Assembly: GCA_020630795.1 (NCBI GenBank)
Contig: JAHDIK010000002.1
Coordinates: forward strand, 1-64,000
Reading direction: 5' to 3'
From: Colwellia sp.
GTDB lineage: Bacteria; Pseudomonadota; Gammaproteobacteria; Enterobacterales; Alteromonadaceae
Length of the DNA stretch: 64,000 nucleotides
The notes beneath the pieces are model-generated. The model searched no databases, was not told the origin of the DNA, and saw only the letters and a list, made by a program, of their open reading frames with translations. Both the position numbers and the translations under genes were made by a program. Positions within the stretch are counted from its first letter, which is position 1. The number at the start of each line of letters is the position of its first letter. Positions 1 to 8,571 of the stretch are shown one piece after another.

Positions 1-54
1 AGCAGTTGGCTTTTAACCAATTTGTCGAAGGTTCAAATCCTTCACGACCGACCA
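1..54 (+). tRNA. tRNA-Lys(TTT), 3' part
   Basis: The window opens inside a tRNA. An anticodon stem-loop with TTT flanked by the usual C-T and A-A positions, a T-arm with GGTTCAAATCC, and a 3' CGACCG-A-CCA end are visible. The 5' acceptor strand and D-arm lie outside the window. The anticodon reads lysine codons. CCA is encoded in the gene, as is usual in gammaproteobacteria. Confidence 0.9.
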
Positions 55-130
55 CCTCTTGTTATATCTTCCTATTTTTCGTTCAACATCCTGATTTAAT
101 TACTTTCTACACTTTAGCTTTTAGTTGCCG

Positions 131-136
131 TATAAT
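131..136 (+). promoter_or_regulatory. Candidate -10 box upstream of nadA
   Basis: A perfect TATAAT lies 40 bases before the chosen nadA start. No convincing -35 hexamer is seen at the expected distance, so this is a weak promoter call. It lies between the tRNA-Lys gene and nadA and would give nadA its own transcript. Confidence 0.4.
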
Positions 137-175
137 TCGCCCGTATTGTAATTTTCGTTATATTTGAGACTATTC

Positions 176-1225
176 ATGGCACAATCTAATTTAGCTGTAG
201 AGTTTGATTTTCAATTTCCAGCAAAACCAACTCCATTAACACCTGACGAGCGCGCAGATTATAAAGAGCGTATTAAAAAACTTCTCGTTGAAAAAAATGC
301 AGTGTTAATTGCTCACTACTATACAGACCCTGAAATTCAAGCCCTAGCTGAAGAAACAGGTGGTTGTGTTGCTGACTCTCTCGAAATGGCTCGTTTTGGT
401 AACAATCATTCAGCAGAAACGTTAATTATAGCTGGTGTAAAGTTTATGGGCGAAACAGCGAAGGTTTTAACACCAAACAAAACCGTAGTAATGCCAACAC
501 TTGAAGCAACATGCTCGCTTGATTTAGGTTGTCCAATTGAAGAGTTCAACGCGTTTTGTGATCAAAACCCTGATCGTACCGTTGTTGTGTATGCAAATAC
601 TTCTACGGCAGTTAAAGCTCGTGCCGATTGGATTGTTACATCTTCATGCGCGTTGGAAATTGTTGAGCATTTAGACTCAAACGGAGAAAAAATTCTTTGG
701 GGACCTGATAGACACCTAGGTGCTTATATTGAAAAGCAAACAGGTGCCGATATGTTAATGTGGCAGGGTGCTTGTATCGTTCATGATGAATTTAAAACAA
801 AAGCATTAATCGATATGAAGGAGCTTCATCCTGACGCAGCTATTTTAGTTCACCCAGAGTCACCAGCCGATGTTATAGAGCTGGCTGATGCAGTAGGTTC
901 AACAAGCCAACTTATTCAAGCTGCTCAAGACTTACCTAATAAAAAGTTTATCGTTGCAACAGATCGCGGTATTTTTTATAAAATGCAGCAGCTTTGTCCT
1001 GAAAAAGAGTTTTTCGAAGCTCCAACGGCAGGCGAAGGCGCAACATGTAGAAGTTGTGCACATTGCCCTTGGATGGCAATGAACGGTCTTAAAGCTATTG
1101 AAGAGGCATTAATAGACCCTACAGGAAAAGAAGTGTTTGTTGATATGACACTACGAGATGAAGCGTTAAAGTCATTAGATCGTATGTTAAGTTTTAACGC
1201 CGAATTAGCTGAAGCCCAAAGCTAG
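176..1225 (+). CDS. nadA: Quinolinate synthase A
   Basis: Cytosolic [4Fe-4S] enzyme that condenses iminoaspartate with dihydroxyacetone phosphate to make quinolinate, a step of de novo NAD synthesis. The protein is 349 residues, close to the 347 of the E. coli enzyme. The three cluster cysteines fall at positions 113, 200 and 297, exactly where the family has them; the last is in a C-x2-C-x2-C-P-W motif. The reading frame opens earlier at a TTG (164), but ATG 176 gives the standard N-terminus (MAQSNLA). It stands alone between tRNA genes, and nadB is not in the window. Identification is very secure. Confidence 0.97.
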   Translation: MAQSNLAVEFDFQFPAKPTPLTPDERADYKERIKKLLVEKNAVLIAHYYTDPEIQALAEETGGCVADSLEMARFGNNHSAETLIIAGVKFMGETAKVLTPNKTVVMPTLEATCSLDLGCPIEEFNAFCDQNPDRTVVVYANTSTAVKARADWIVTSSCALEIVEHLDSNGEKILWGPDRHLGAYIEKQTGADMLMWQGACIVHDEFKTKALIDMKELHPDAAILVHPESPADVIELADAVGSTSQLIQAAQDLPNKKFIVATDRGIFYKMQQLCPEKEFFEAPTAGEGATCRSCAHCPWMAMNGLKAIEEALIDPTGKEVFVDMTLRDEALKSLDRMLSFNAELAEAQS

Positions 1226-1366
1226 ACATCACTCTGATAATTCATTGTTTTATTTAGTTATAAAATGCAGTTTATAGTTGCGTTATATTGATTATTTCCC
1301 TAACATAGCGCAGCTTTTCTAGAACATGTATTTTTGACAAAATCTAGTATATAAAGCTTCCATCAT

Positions 1367-1472
1367 GGTGAGGTGTTCGAGTGGACGCCGAGGCTGAATT
1401 GACGCGCCTAGCGTGATCATCGGCTGATCATCAAACGTAAAGATAATACGCTAACATATCAAGTTTCAAAAT
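1367..1472 (+). repeat. tRNA-Ser 5'-half tandem unit 1 (degenerate)
   Basis: This 106-base unit begins with GGTGAGGTGTTCGAGTGG, the acceptor and D-arm start of the tRNA-Ser gene at 1580 with one change. It then drifts through a CACGC-like anticodon-arm remnant, with CGCC-TA-GCG still visible, into about 60 bases unrelated to tRNA. No T-arm or CCA end is present, so it is not a functional tRNA. It is nearly identical to the next unit. Confidence 0.85.
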
Positions 1473-1579
1473 GGTGAGGTGTCCGAGTGGACGCAAAGGT
1501 TGAATTGACACGCCTAGCGTGCTCATCGACTGATCATCAAACGTAAAGATAATACGCTAACATATCAGATTTCAAAAAT
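1473..1579 (+). repeat. tRNA-Ser 5'-half tandem unit 2 (degenerate)
   Basis: Second copy of the tandem unit, 107 bases, directly abutting the true tRNA. Its first 18 bases match the real tRNA-Ser exactly. It contains a small perfect hairpin (CACGC, loop CTA, GCGTG... at about 1519-1531) where the anticodon arm would be, then the same 60-base tail as unit 1. The array looks like repeated partial duplication of the tRNA 5' half plus a linker. Confidence 0.85.
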
Positions 1580-1667
1580 GGTGAGGTGTCCGAGTGGCCG
1601 AAGGAGCACGCCTGGAAAGTGTGTAAGGCGCAAGCCTTCGAGGGTTCGAATCCCTCCCTCACCGCCA
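1580..1667 (+). tRNA. tRNA-Ser(GGA)
   Basis: A complete class II tRNA. The acceptor stem GGTGAGG pairs with CCTCACC, followed by discriminator G and an encoded CCA. The anticodon loop is CTGGAAA (anticodon GGA), a long variable arm (AAGGCG-CAA-GCCTT type) is present, and the T-arm is GGTTCGAATCC. It follows the two truncated tandem copies without a gap. Confidence 0.96.
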
Positions 1668-2147
1668 TATTTAGATAAAAACGTTAAAAAATAAACTATT
1701 AACTTCTTTGTTTTTAGGTTTTATTCACCTTAGCCATATAACTTACTCACATAGGCCAAGTTATGGTTAATCTACAGAATTATCTCTGTAAATACCCCCT
1801 TTCAAAAACTTTATTTCAAAGCTCTAATTCCAAACCTATTAATTTATAAGTATTCGCTTGTAAACCAGTTTTATCAGTAGTCTAAGAGCTTCAAATAACG
1901 TTAATTTCCAATGGATTAGTATTAGTTGTTAAATTCTATTTTGACGAAGGAGAGTTTAATACTATTCAATAAGTGGATTGCCAAAATTTCTAAATAAAGA
2001 AGATCAAAAAGCTGTAAATATAACAGGAAACAAAAACGTATCTAAAAACTAAATTGTTTTTCCATTATATAGTTTTAAATAGCTTTATTTCGATTAGGTG
2101 TATTTCTTTATTTTCTCATTTTAATTTGTTCTACAAAGTAAAGTATA
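1668..2147. other. Intergenic stretch without a recognisable gene
   Basis: About 480 AT-rich bases between tRNA-Ser and the PadR promoter. No open reading frame with a recognisable family, no clear rho-independent terminator after the tRNA and no obvious repeat was seen. It may be the remains of decayed sequence. Confidence 0.5.
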
Positions 2148-2180
2148 TTGACGTTTTTATATATATACTCTACATTGTAG
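2148..2180 (+). promoter_or_regulatory. Promoter and candidate PadR operator
   Basis: TTGACG at 2148-2153 is followed after 17 bases by TACATT at 2171-2176, a plausible sigma-70 promoter. The -10 region lies inside a perfect 11-base palindrome CTACATTGTAG (2170-2180). PadR-family repressors typically bind short palindromes containing TACA/TGTA in their own promoters, so autoregulation is inferred. A second TATAAT at 2182-2187 has no matching -35. Confidence 0.5.
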
Positions 2181-2207
2181 TTATAATTTGGGCGTAAGAT
2201 ATTAACT

Positions 2208-2549
2208 ATGACAAATAAAGAAAAATATTTAGGTGAATTCGAGCAATTTATATTGCTTTCAACATTTAAACTAGGCGATAACGCATACGGTAGCACTATA
2301 CGCCAGTTACTTGCCGATATTATTCAACGGGATGTCACTATCGGTGCTTTATATACAACATTAGAGCGTCTTGAAAAAAAGGGACTACTAGAAAGTAAAA
2401 TGGGGGAAGCAACAGCTGAACGAGGGGGGAAAGCTAAGAAGTATTTTAAGGTTACAGCGAAAGGCGAGTATGCTCTAAAGCGTTCAAAACAAGCTTTAAC
2501 TTCTATGTGGGAGAATGTAGCGTTAAATTCGGGAGGTTACGAACAATGA
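2208..2549 (+). CDS. PadR family transcriptional regulator
   Basis: A 113-residue winged-helix regulator. The PadR signature is clear: an N-terminal EQFILL-type helix, the recognition region around GALYTTLERLEKKGLL (about residues 47-62), a glycine-rich wing with E-R-G-G-K-A-K-K-Y-F, and TAKG before the C-terminal helix. These proteins are usually small-molecule-responsive repressors of adjacent membrane genes. Its stop codon overlaps the start of the next gene (ATGA), so the two are translationally coupled. A palindrome sits in its own promoter. The ligand cannot be inferred. Confidence 0.92.
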   Translation: MTNKEKYLGEFEQFILLSTFKLGDNAYGSTIRQLLADIIQRDVTIGALYTTLERLEKKGLLESKMGEATAERGGKAKKYFKVTAKGEYALKRSKQALTSMWENVALNSGGYEQ

Positions 2550-3211
2550 AAAACGCACAGGATGTATTTTCTCAACCGCCAAAGATCGCCAGTCAATTTT
2601 TAATCTGGGCTTTACCTGACAATATAGTCGAACCTGTATTGGGGGATTTATCAGAAGAATATTTACAACGTATTGCTAACGATCTGCTTATTTCCGCTAA
2701 AATTTGGTACTGGAAGCAAGCAGTTAAGTCGGGAATACAATTTATGTTTAAAACTCAAAGAGGATTTGTAATGTTTATGTTTAGTATTTTTCTATTTGGA
2801 TCGCTGATATTATTGCTAATGGTTTTATCAGGAAATATTAGTACGTTTATTGATATTCAATCAATGATAGGTGTCTTCCCTCCCGCTATCGCTTTTACTT
2901 ATGCTGCAACATCCAAAATAAGTGTTCATCAAGCGTTTTCTATTTTATTAAATAATTCAATTAACCAATCAGATAGAGCTTATTCTACGGCAAGAAGAGT
3001 ATTTACTGTATTAGGTAATTCAGGCGTTATTTTAGGTACACTTATAGCCTTGATTAGTTTTGCCGCTATGGGCGCTAATATGGATGATTTAAGTTTTTTT
3101 GGGGCAGCTTTTTCATTTTCTATCTTACCCTTAATATATGGCACTACATTAAAAATGGTTTGTTATGTTGCTGAGAAAAAAATAGAAAATCTTTCTGAAA
3201 TAGATAGTTAA
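2546..3211 (+). CDS. Permease-prefix-domain-like membrane protein
   Basis: A protein of 221 residues, starting at ATG 2546 behind a GGGAGG ribosome binding site. The first 60 residues (PPKIASQFLIWALP, then LGDLSEEY) resemble the prefix domain found before ABC-type permeases that accompany PadR regulators. Several hydrophobic segments follow, at roughly residues 75-95, 103-120, 150-172 and 180-200. The large FtsX/MacB permease normally fused to this prefix is absent, so this is either a short free-standing relative or a reduced remnant. Overlap with padR says they are co-expressed. The transport role is inference. Confidence 0.6.
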   Translation: MKNAQDVFSQPPKIASQFLIWALPDNIVEPVLGDLSEEYLQRIANDLLISAKIWYWKQAVKSGIQFMFKTQRGFVMFMFSIFLFGSLILLLMVLSGNISTFIDIQSMIGVFPPAIAFTYAATSKISVHQAFSILLNNSINQSDRAYSTARRVFTVLGNSGVILGTLIALISFAAMGANMDDLSFFGAAFSFSILPLIYGTTLKMVCYVAEKKIENLSEIDS

Positions 3212-3319
3212 ATATTAAATACCTTCTACTGCTTTTGTTAATATCAACTTGATAAAAACCAATATTCAAATAGTTTTAGTTTATTCAAAGCTTTTTACTA
3301 GTATAACTCATATACATTA

Positions 3320-3339
3320 AGCGGTGCATAACCACCGCT
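3320..3339. terminator. Weak hairpin between convergent genes
   Basis: A 7-base stem AGCGGTG/CACCGCT with a 6-base loop lies between the ends of two convergent genes. There is no clear T-run on either side, so it is at best a weak bidirectional terminator. Confidence 0.3.
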
Positions 3340-3436
3340 ATTACCCATTAAACCTAATGTTAAAGATGTGAGATTCTTCTGCCAAAATTTGAAAGGCTTG
3401 AATCATATTGCCAAATATTACTTGCACTCATTGTAT

Positions 3437-4570
3437 TTAACGTACGTTATGATATTTTCTATAAGCTAAAGGTGTCATTCCAGTATTTTCTTTTAAGCAT
3501 AAATTAAAATATTGGGGGGTATTAAAGCCACATTGTTCAGATATTTCTTCCATTGATAATGTTCCTCCCATTAAATGTTTTTTTGCTCTGGTTAGGCGCA
3601 TAGCTAAAAGCTCAACTCGGCATGAATGTCCTAGTTCTTTTCTAAATGTTTTATCTAGATAACGTCGTGAAACACTTAACTCTGTTGCTAATTGATCTAA
3701 CGAGAAAAGAGGGCTGTGGCATAAGCTGGTCATTCGAGCCAATGCTTTCCTGACTAATTCGTTATTAACGGCTAAATAATCTGTACTTCGTCGAGAAGTT
3801 ACACCGGTTGGTGGGATCATTATCGTTGTATTATCTACAAATTCGTTATTCATTATTTTTGATAATAACTGCGCCCCTTCGTATCCGAGTCGTTCGACAT
3901 TGTGATTAACACTGGAAATAGGAACTTGTAAAGATTCAGTAATTAACTCGTTATTGTCGACGCCCATAATAGCTACCTGTTCAGGTACAGCTATATTATT
4001 GCGCAAGCAAAGATCTAGTAAAATACTGGCGTCTAAATCACGTGTCGTAAATACTGCAATAGGAAACGTTAATTGCTGTAACCATTGATTTATGGAGCGA
4101 TTTGATGGAGAACCATCTTTGCTAAATGACAGAGCATCTACAAATGTATTACACTTTTTTTGAATTTTTTCTTTAAACGCGTTTCGTCTAGTTGCCGCAA
4201 CTTTGTCGTTTGTTGATGAAAAAAAGCCAAAATTCACAAATCCGCGTTGTAAAAAATATTCTGCTGCTGTGTGGCCAATAGCTTGGTTATCAGCAGTTAT
4301 TCGCGGGGCGGGTATTTCATCTCTGAGTATTGAAAGATCAACAAATGGGCATCCACTTTCTAGTACCATGCTAACTAGCTCTTCATTTTCTCCCAGCATG
4401 GTAACAATACCATCTCCATTCCAATTATTAGGCATTCTCCCTGTAATCGCCATTTCACAATTAAGGTGCCAGCCGTGTTGCTGGGCAAAGCTTGCTACAC
4501 CTCGATGAGTACGGTGGTCATAGCGTGATAGCGCTAAAAGAATATTAGGGTGATTAAATTGGTGTGCCAT
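3437..4570 (-). CDS. XylR-like AraC-family regulator
   Basis: A 377-residue DNA-binding regulator built like E. coli XylR (392 aa). Residues about 8-270 form a LacI/periplasmic-binding-like sensor (ILLALSRYDHRTHRGVASFA..., later VAIMGVDNNELITE). The last 100 residues carry two AraC-type helix-turn-helix motifs (LDQLATELSVSRRYLDKTFRK and MEEISEQCGFNTPQYFNLCLK). It is divergently transcribed from the uronate operon starting at 4674 and most likely controls it, sensing a sugar intermediate. The inducer is not known from sequence; xylose is unlikely given the neighbours. Confidence 0.9.
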   Translation of the reverse strand: MAHQFNHPNILLALSRYDHRTHRGVASFAQQHGWHLNCEMAITGRMPNNWNGDGIVTMLGENEELVSMVLESGCPFVDLSILRDEIPAPRITADNQAIGHTAAEYFLQRGFVNFGFFSSTNDKVAATRRNAFKEKIQKKCNTFVDALSFSKDGSPSNRSINQWLQQLTFPIAVFTTRDLDASILLDLCLRNNIAVPEQVAIMGVDNNELITESLQVPISSVNHNVERLGYEGAQLLSKIMNNEFVDNTTIMIPPTGVTSRRSTDYLAVNNELVRKALARMTSLCHSPLFSLDQLATELSVSRRYLDKTFRKELGHSCRVELLAMRLTRAKKHLMGGTLSMEEISEQCGFNTPQYFNLCLKENTGMTPLAYRKYHNVR

Positions 4571-4602
4571 AGCGTGTCAAAAATTGTAATTTTAATTGTA
4601 TT

Positions 4603-4638
4603 AATTGCAATTGACGTATCTTAGTTGTGTTTGATAGT
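4603..4638 (+). promoter_or_regulatory. Promoter and candidate operator of the uronate operon
   Basis: In the 103-base divergent region a 10-base palindrome AATTGCAATT (4603-4612) overlaps a -35-like TTGACG (4611-4616). A GATAGT -10 candidate follows 16 bases later (4633-4638). AATTGTA-type half-sites recur just upstream. The placement suits a site bound by the XylR-like regulator, but this is an inference from position and symmetry. Confidence 0.4.
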
Positions 4639-4673
4639 CTTTTCAAATACAAAAACAACCATTTAAAAATAAA

Positions 4674-6701
4674 ATGAAAAAAATCTTCTTATTTATTGGT
4701 TTAGCGTCGTTGACGTTAGGGCTATTCTCATGTGACAAAAAAAATGACTTACGTGCTACAGAAGTCGCGACGACGGTACAACGTGTTGCCGACTGGCAAA
4801 TAGAGCATTTTAGAGATACATATAGTGATCGAAAAGAACCACATCATATACGTGATTGGACTAACGGCGCACTTTATGTAGGTATGCATAAATGGGCAAA
4901 ACTTTCTAAAGATCCACGCTACCTTGAGTGGCTAAAATATATTTCAGATAAGGGCGAGTGGTCTCTTCATTGGCGAAAATATATGGCTGATGACCATGTG
5001 GTTGGTCAATTGTACTTAGATTTATATACGCATTATAACGATCCGAAAATGATGGAGCGTACTAAGAAAAGTATCGACTTCATTCGTGCTAACCCAAGTA
5101 AGCAGCCAATTGAACTAGATAATTATGCAAACATGGAACGTTGGACATGGTGTGATGCATTGTTTATGGGGCCTCCTGTTTGGGCCAAGCTTGCCAAGAT
5201 TACAGGCGATAAGTCTTACGTAGATTGGATGATTGAAGAGTTTGAAGCGACAACTCAACATCTATTCGATAACGATGAAGCGCTTTACTATCGTGATAAT
5301 AGTTACATAGGAAAACTTGTACATGGCGAGAAAATATTTTGGTCTCGTGGTAACGGTTGGGTGTTTGGTGGATTAACACTTATTATGGATGAACTTGAAA
5401 AAGATAGTCCAGAATATAACTATTTCAAAGCTATCTATTTAAAAATGGCTCCTGCATTAAAAGCGATACAAACTGAGGAAGGACATTGGGCAATGAGTTT
5501 GCTTGATGCCAAAAGTTACCCAACACCTGAAACGTCTGGTACATCGTTTTTTACGTTTGGTTTTGCGTGGGGTGTAAATAACGGCTTGCTTGAAAAATCA
5601 GAGTATTTACCTGTTATTGAAAAGGCATGGAAATCTTTAACTAGTCATATTACTCCTGAAGGAATGCTTGGATATGTTCAACCAATTGGTGCTGCGCCAG
5701 GAAATGCATGGGCAGACAAAACTGAATTGTATGGTAGTGGCGCGTTTTTAGCTGCTGGTACAGAAATCTACAAGTTGTTAAAAGGCGACAAACAGCCAGA
5801 TATCGCTAACTCTGAGAAGCTTGAAGCAGCAATTAGCACGAGTAGTAAATTACTTGAGAAAGAATACGAGAAAAAAGCAAAGCGTCATAGCGAAGTTTTG
5901 TCAGCACGTTTTGTGCCTGAACGTAAAGATGACTTTGCTTGGGAAAACGACGTTGTAGCTTTCCGCGCATATGGACCTGCGTTGAGAAGAAGTAACGAGA
6001 ACTCAGGTACAGACTGTTGGCTTAAACGTGTTGATAAGCCGATTATTAATAGATGGTATGACTTAGCGCTTAATGAAGATAAAAGCTATCACGAAGATAG
6101 AGGTGAGGGTTACGACCCTTATCATGTTGGCTCTTCAGCGGGATGTGGTGGTACATCGCTATGGATTGACAACGAACGCAAAGCACTGAATACGTTCGTA
6201 AGTTATGAAAATGTAAATGTAGGGAACGATCACCTAACCTTTACGTTGAATTATGAGCAAGAGATTAACGGCGACCTATATAAAGAGCAAAAAAACGTGC
6301 GACTTAAACCAGGCCAACGTTTGTTTAATGTTGAATCTACGTTTTGGAAAAACGGTAAACTCGCTAAAAACTTACCTATTACGGTGGGATTAACCACTCA
6401 TGAAGATAAAGCGCAATTAACCTTCGATGAAAAACAAAAGCTACTTTTTGCTTGGGAATCAATTGATGCTCAAGGTTTAGGTACCGCAGTATTATTAGAA
6501 ACCTCTCAACCTGTTGAAACTAAACATGTATCGTCAAATAAACTTGATGAATCTCACGGTTTATTGATCACCCAAACGGATAATAACGGAAAAATTGTTT
6601 ATTACGCTGGGTACGGTTGGGAAAAGGCTAAAGCGATCACGTCTGTTACTAAGTGGCAACAATACCTGAATACATTTATCGAACAAAAACCTTACCATTA
6701 A
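4674..6701 (+). CDS. GH105-DUF4861 lipoprotein, unsaturated uronyl hydrolase
   Basis: A 675-residue two-domain lipoprotein. A signal peptide ends in a lipobox (L-F-S-C, Cys about 20) followed by DKKND, which would anchor it in a membrane. Residues about 30-375 are a GH88/GH105 (alpha/alpha)6-barrel, with the WCDALFMGPP motif carrying the likely catalytic Asp and the WSRGNGWV motif. Residues about 400-675 match DUF4861. Such enzymes cut the unsaturated uronic acid from the non-reducing end of lyase products of rhamnogalacturonan or ulvan. It heads the operon with kduI, the TRAP genes and kduD. The acidic residue after the lipobox cysteine resembles Bacteroidetes lipoproteins, so lateral origin is possible. 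No strong ribosome binding site is seen before ATG 4674. Confidence 0.88.
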   Translation: MKKIFLFIGLASLTLGLFSCDKKNDLRATEVATTVQRVADWQIEHFRDTYSDRKEPHHIRDWTNGALYVGMHKWAKLSKDPRYLEWLKYISDKGEWSLHWRKYMADDHVVGQLYLDLYTHYNDPKMMERTKKSIDFIRANPSKQPIELDNYANMERWTWCDALFMGPPVWAKLAKITGDKSYVDWMIEEFEATTQHLFDNDEALYYRDNSYIGKLVHGEKIFWSRGNGWVFGGLTLIMDELEKDSPEYNYFKAIYLKMAPALKAIQTEEGHWAMSLLDAKSYPTPETSGTSFFTFGFAWGVNNGLLEKSEYLPVIEKAWKSLTSHITPEGMLGYVQPIGAAPGNAWADKTELYGSGAFLAAGTEIYKLLKGDKQPDIANSEKLEAAISTSSKLLEKEYEKKAKRHSEVLSARFVPERKDDFAWENDVVAFRAYGPALRRSNENSGTDCWLKRVDKPIINRWYDLALNEDKSYHEDRGEGYDPYHVGSSAGCGGTSLWIDNERKALNTFVSYENVNVGNDHLTFTLNYEQEINGDLYKEQKNVRLKPGQRLFNVESTFWKNGKLAKNLPITVGLTTHEDKAQLTFDEKQKLLFAWESIDAQGLGTAVLLETSQPVETKHVSSNKLDESHGLLITQTDNNGKIVYYAGYGWEKAKAITSVTKWQQYLNTFIEQKPYH

Positions 6702-6713
6702 GAGAAACTTTAC

Positions 6714-7544
6714 ATGCAAATTAAATATACTGTTGGCCGTAATGAATACAGCCGAATGAATACACAAGAACTACGCGACAACTTTTTGATTGACGAGTTG
6801 TTTAGTGAAGGTGAAATTCAATTAACTTATTGTGAAGTTGAACGTAGTGTCGTTGGTAGTGCTGTTCCTACAGATCAAGTGTTAAGTCTAACTACCTGTC
6901 CTGAGCTTGCTGCCGATTACTTTTGTCAGCGTAGAGAAATGGGCGTGTTAAATATTGGCGGAACCGGATCTATCGCTGTTGATGGTGAAACCTATAGTTT
7001 AGCCAATTTAGATTGTTTATATATTGGTAGAGGAACTCAATCTATTACTTTTACCAGTGAAGATGCTAGCGCTCCTGCTAAATTTTATTTGTTAAGTTAC
7101 CCAGCTCATAAAGAGTATCCAACGAGCTACGCTTCAAAAGCGATGGCAAACCCAATTCATTTAGGTACAAGTGAAGACAGTAACTCTCGTACTATTTATC
7201 AATATATTCACCCTAAAGGCATTAAAAGTTGCCAATTGGTGATGGGATTTACTCAACTTAATTCAGGAAGTGTGTGGAATACCATGCCTGCACATACTCA
7301 TGAACGTCGTACAGAAGTTTATTTGTACTTTAATGTGGCGGAAGAGTCTGCAGTATTCCATTTTATGGGGCCGCAAGATGAAACTCGACATATTGCTATT
7401 CATAACCATCAAGCCGCCGTTTCGCCTATGTGGTCAATTCACTCAGGTTGTGGAACAAAGGCATATAGCTTTTGTTGGGGAATGGGAGGAGAAAATCAGC
7501 AATTTGATGATATGGATGGTATAGCCATCAAAGACTTGAGATAA
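6714..7544 (+). CDS. kduI: 5-dehydro-4-deoxy-D-glucuronate isomerase
   Basis: A 276-residue cupin isomerase, nearly the length of E. coli KduI (278). It converts 5-keto-4-deoxyuronate, which forms spontaneously from the unsaturated uronate released by the GH105 enzyme, to 2,5-diketo-3-deoxygluconate. The zinc ligands are visible as H-T-H-E-R-R-T-E (about residues 193-200) and a later His in SIHSGCGT, and the C-terminus ends in a typical MDGIAIKDLR-like motif. It starts 12 bases after the GH105 gene and is followed within 4 bases by dctP, so it is co-transcribed. Confidence 0.95.
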   Translation: MQIKYTVGRNEYSRMNTQELRDNFLIDELFSEGEIQLTYCEVERSVVGSAVPTDQVLSLTTCPELAADYFCQRREMGVLNIGGTGSIAVDGETYSLANLDCLYIGRGTQSITFTSEDASAPAKFYLLSYPAHKEYPTSYASKAMANPIHLGTSEDSNSRTIYQYIHPKGIKSCQLVMGFTQLNSGSVWNTMPAHTHERRTEVYLYFNVAEESAVFHFMGPQDETRHIAIHNHQAAVSPMWSIHSGCGTKAYSFCWGMGGENQQFDDMDGIAIKDLR

Positions 7545-7548
7545 AATT

Positions 7549-8571
7549 ATGACAGCCCGACGTTCTGCTATTGTATTTGGTTTCTTAATTGGTGTTGTTT
7601 TTTCTGCTGTAATGTTTGTTAGTTTACTTGGTGCGCCTCAGCAAGTATCTGATAAACAACAAAGTCCCAAAGTAACATTAAAGCTAGGTCATGCACTTGA
7701 TACGTCTCACCCTGTCCATAAATCAATGGAGTTTATGAAATATAAACTCCTTGAATTGTCGCAGGGTAGTATGCAAGTGGAAATTTATCCTAGTGGTGTC
7801 CTTGGCAGCGAAGTTCAAAGTATTGAACAGCTTCAACAAGGCGCACTTGCGATGACTAAAACGTCGGCAGCAGCTTTAGAGTCGTTTGTTTCAAACATGC
7901 AGTTGTTTGGCTTACCTTATTTATTTGAAGATCATCAACATTTCTGGCGTTTTTTATCTTCAAATACTGGCCAAGGTTTATTGAATAGTGCGCTTGATAA
8001 AAACCTCAGGGGCTTGGCGTATTTAGATGCGGGTAGCCGAAACTTTTACTCTTCTACAAAACCTATCAAAGAACCAGCAGACTTAGTGGGTATGAAGGTA
8101 AGGGTGATGAACAGTAAAATGGCAATAAATATGATAGAAGTGTTGGGAGGTTCTCCTACACCTATCGCTTGGGGCGAGCTATATTCTGCACTGGCACAAG
8201 GAACGGTTGATGCCGCGGAAAACAATCCACCAAGTTATGTATCTAATAAACATTATGAAGTGAGTCCGCACTTTAGTTTAGATGGACATACGCGTATTCC
8301 TGATATGTTATTAATCAGTGAACCTATTTTTAGTCAACTATCTACACAACAGCAACAGTGGTTAAAGCAAGCTGCTAGTCAAGCAAGTGATTTTCAAAAA
8401 ACGCTGTGGCAACAAACGAATAATGCAGCACTTGAAGAGGCAAAACAAAACGGTGCTCAAGTGTATGTTGTTAATACTAAAGCTTTTAATGAGAAAGCTA
8501 AACCTATTTATCATTCGATAAAAGATCCTGAATTGTTAGACATGATTAAAGTCATAGAGGCACTTAAATAA
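7549..8571 (+). CDS. TRAP transporter substrate-binding protein (DctP)
   Basis: A 340-residue periplasmic binding protein of the DctP family. An N-terminal hydrophobic segment (about residues 8-28) acts as a signal peptide or anchor. Typical family motifs follow: LGHALDTSHPVH, PSGVLGSEVQSIEQLQQG, the carboxylate-binding Arg in GMKVRVMNS, and GTVDAAENNPPSY. Together with DctQ and DctM it would import a uronate or unsaturated oligouronide using a sodium gradient. Its stop overlaps the next start (TAATG). The ligand is inferred from the kduI/kduD neighbours. Confidence 0.93.
   Translation: MTARRSAIVFGFLIGVVFSAVMFVSLLGAPQQVSDKQQSPKVTLKLGHALDTSHPVHKSMEFMKYKLLELSQGSMQVEIYPSGVLGSEVQSIEQLQQGALAMTKTSAAALESFVSNMQLFGLPYLFEDHQHFWRFLSSNTGQGLLNSALDKNLRGLAYLDAGSRNFYSSTKPIKEPADLVGMKVRVMNSKMAINMIEVLGGSPTPIAWGELYSALAQGTVDAAENNPPSYVSNKHYEVSPHFSLDGHTRIPDMLLISEPIFSQLSTQQQQWLKQAASQASDFQKTLWQQTNNAALEEAKQNGAQVYVVNTKAFNEKAKPIYHSIKDPELLDMIKVIEALK

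Noticed and set aside
1367-1579. Two extra tRNA-Ser genes
   Set aside because: Only the 5' part of the tRNA is repeated; anticodon loop, variable arm, T-arm and acceptor 3' strand are missing.
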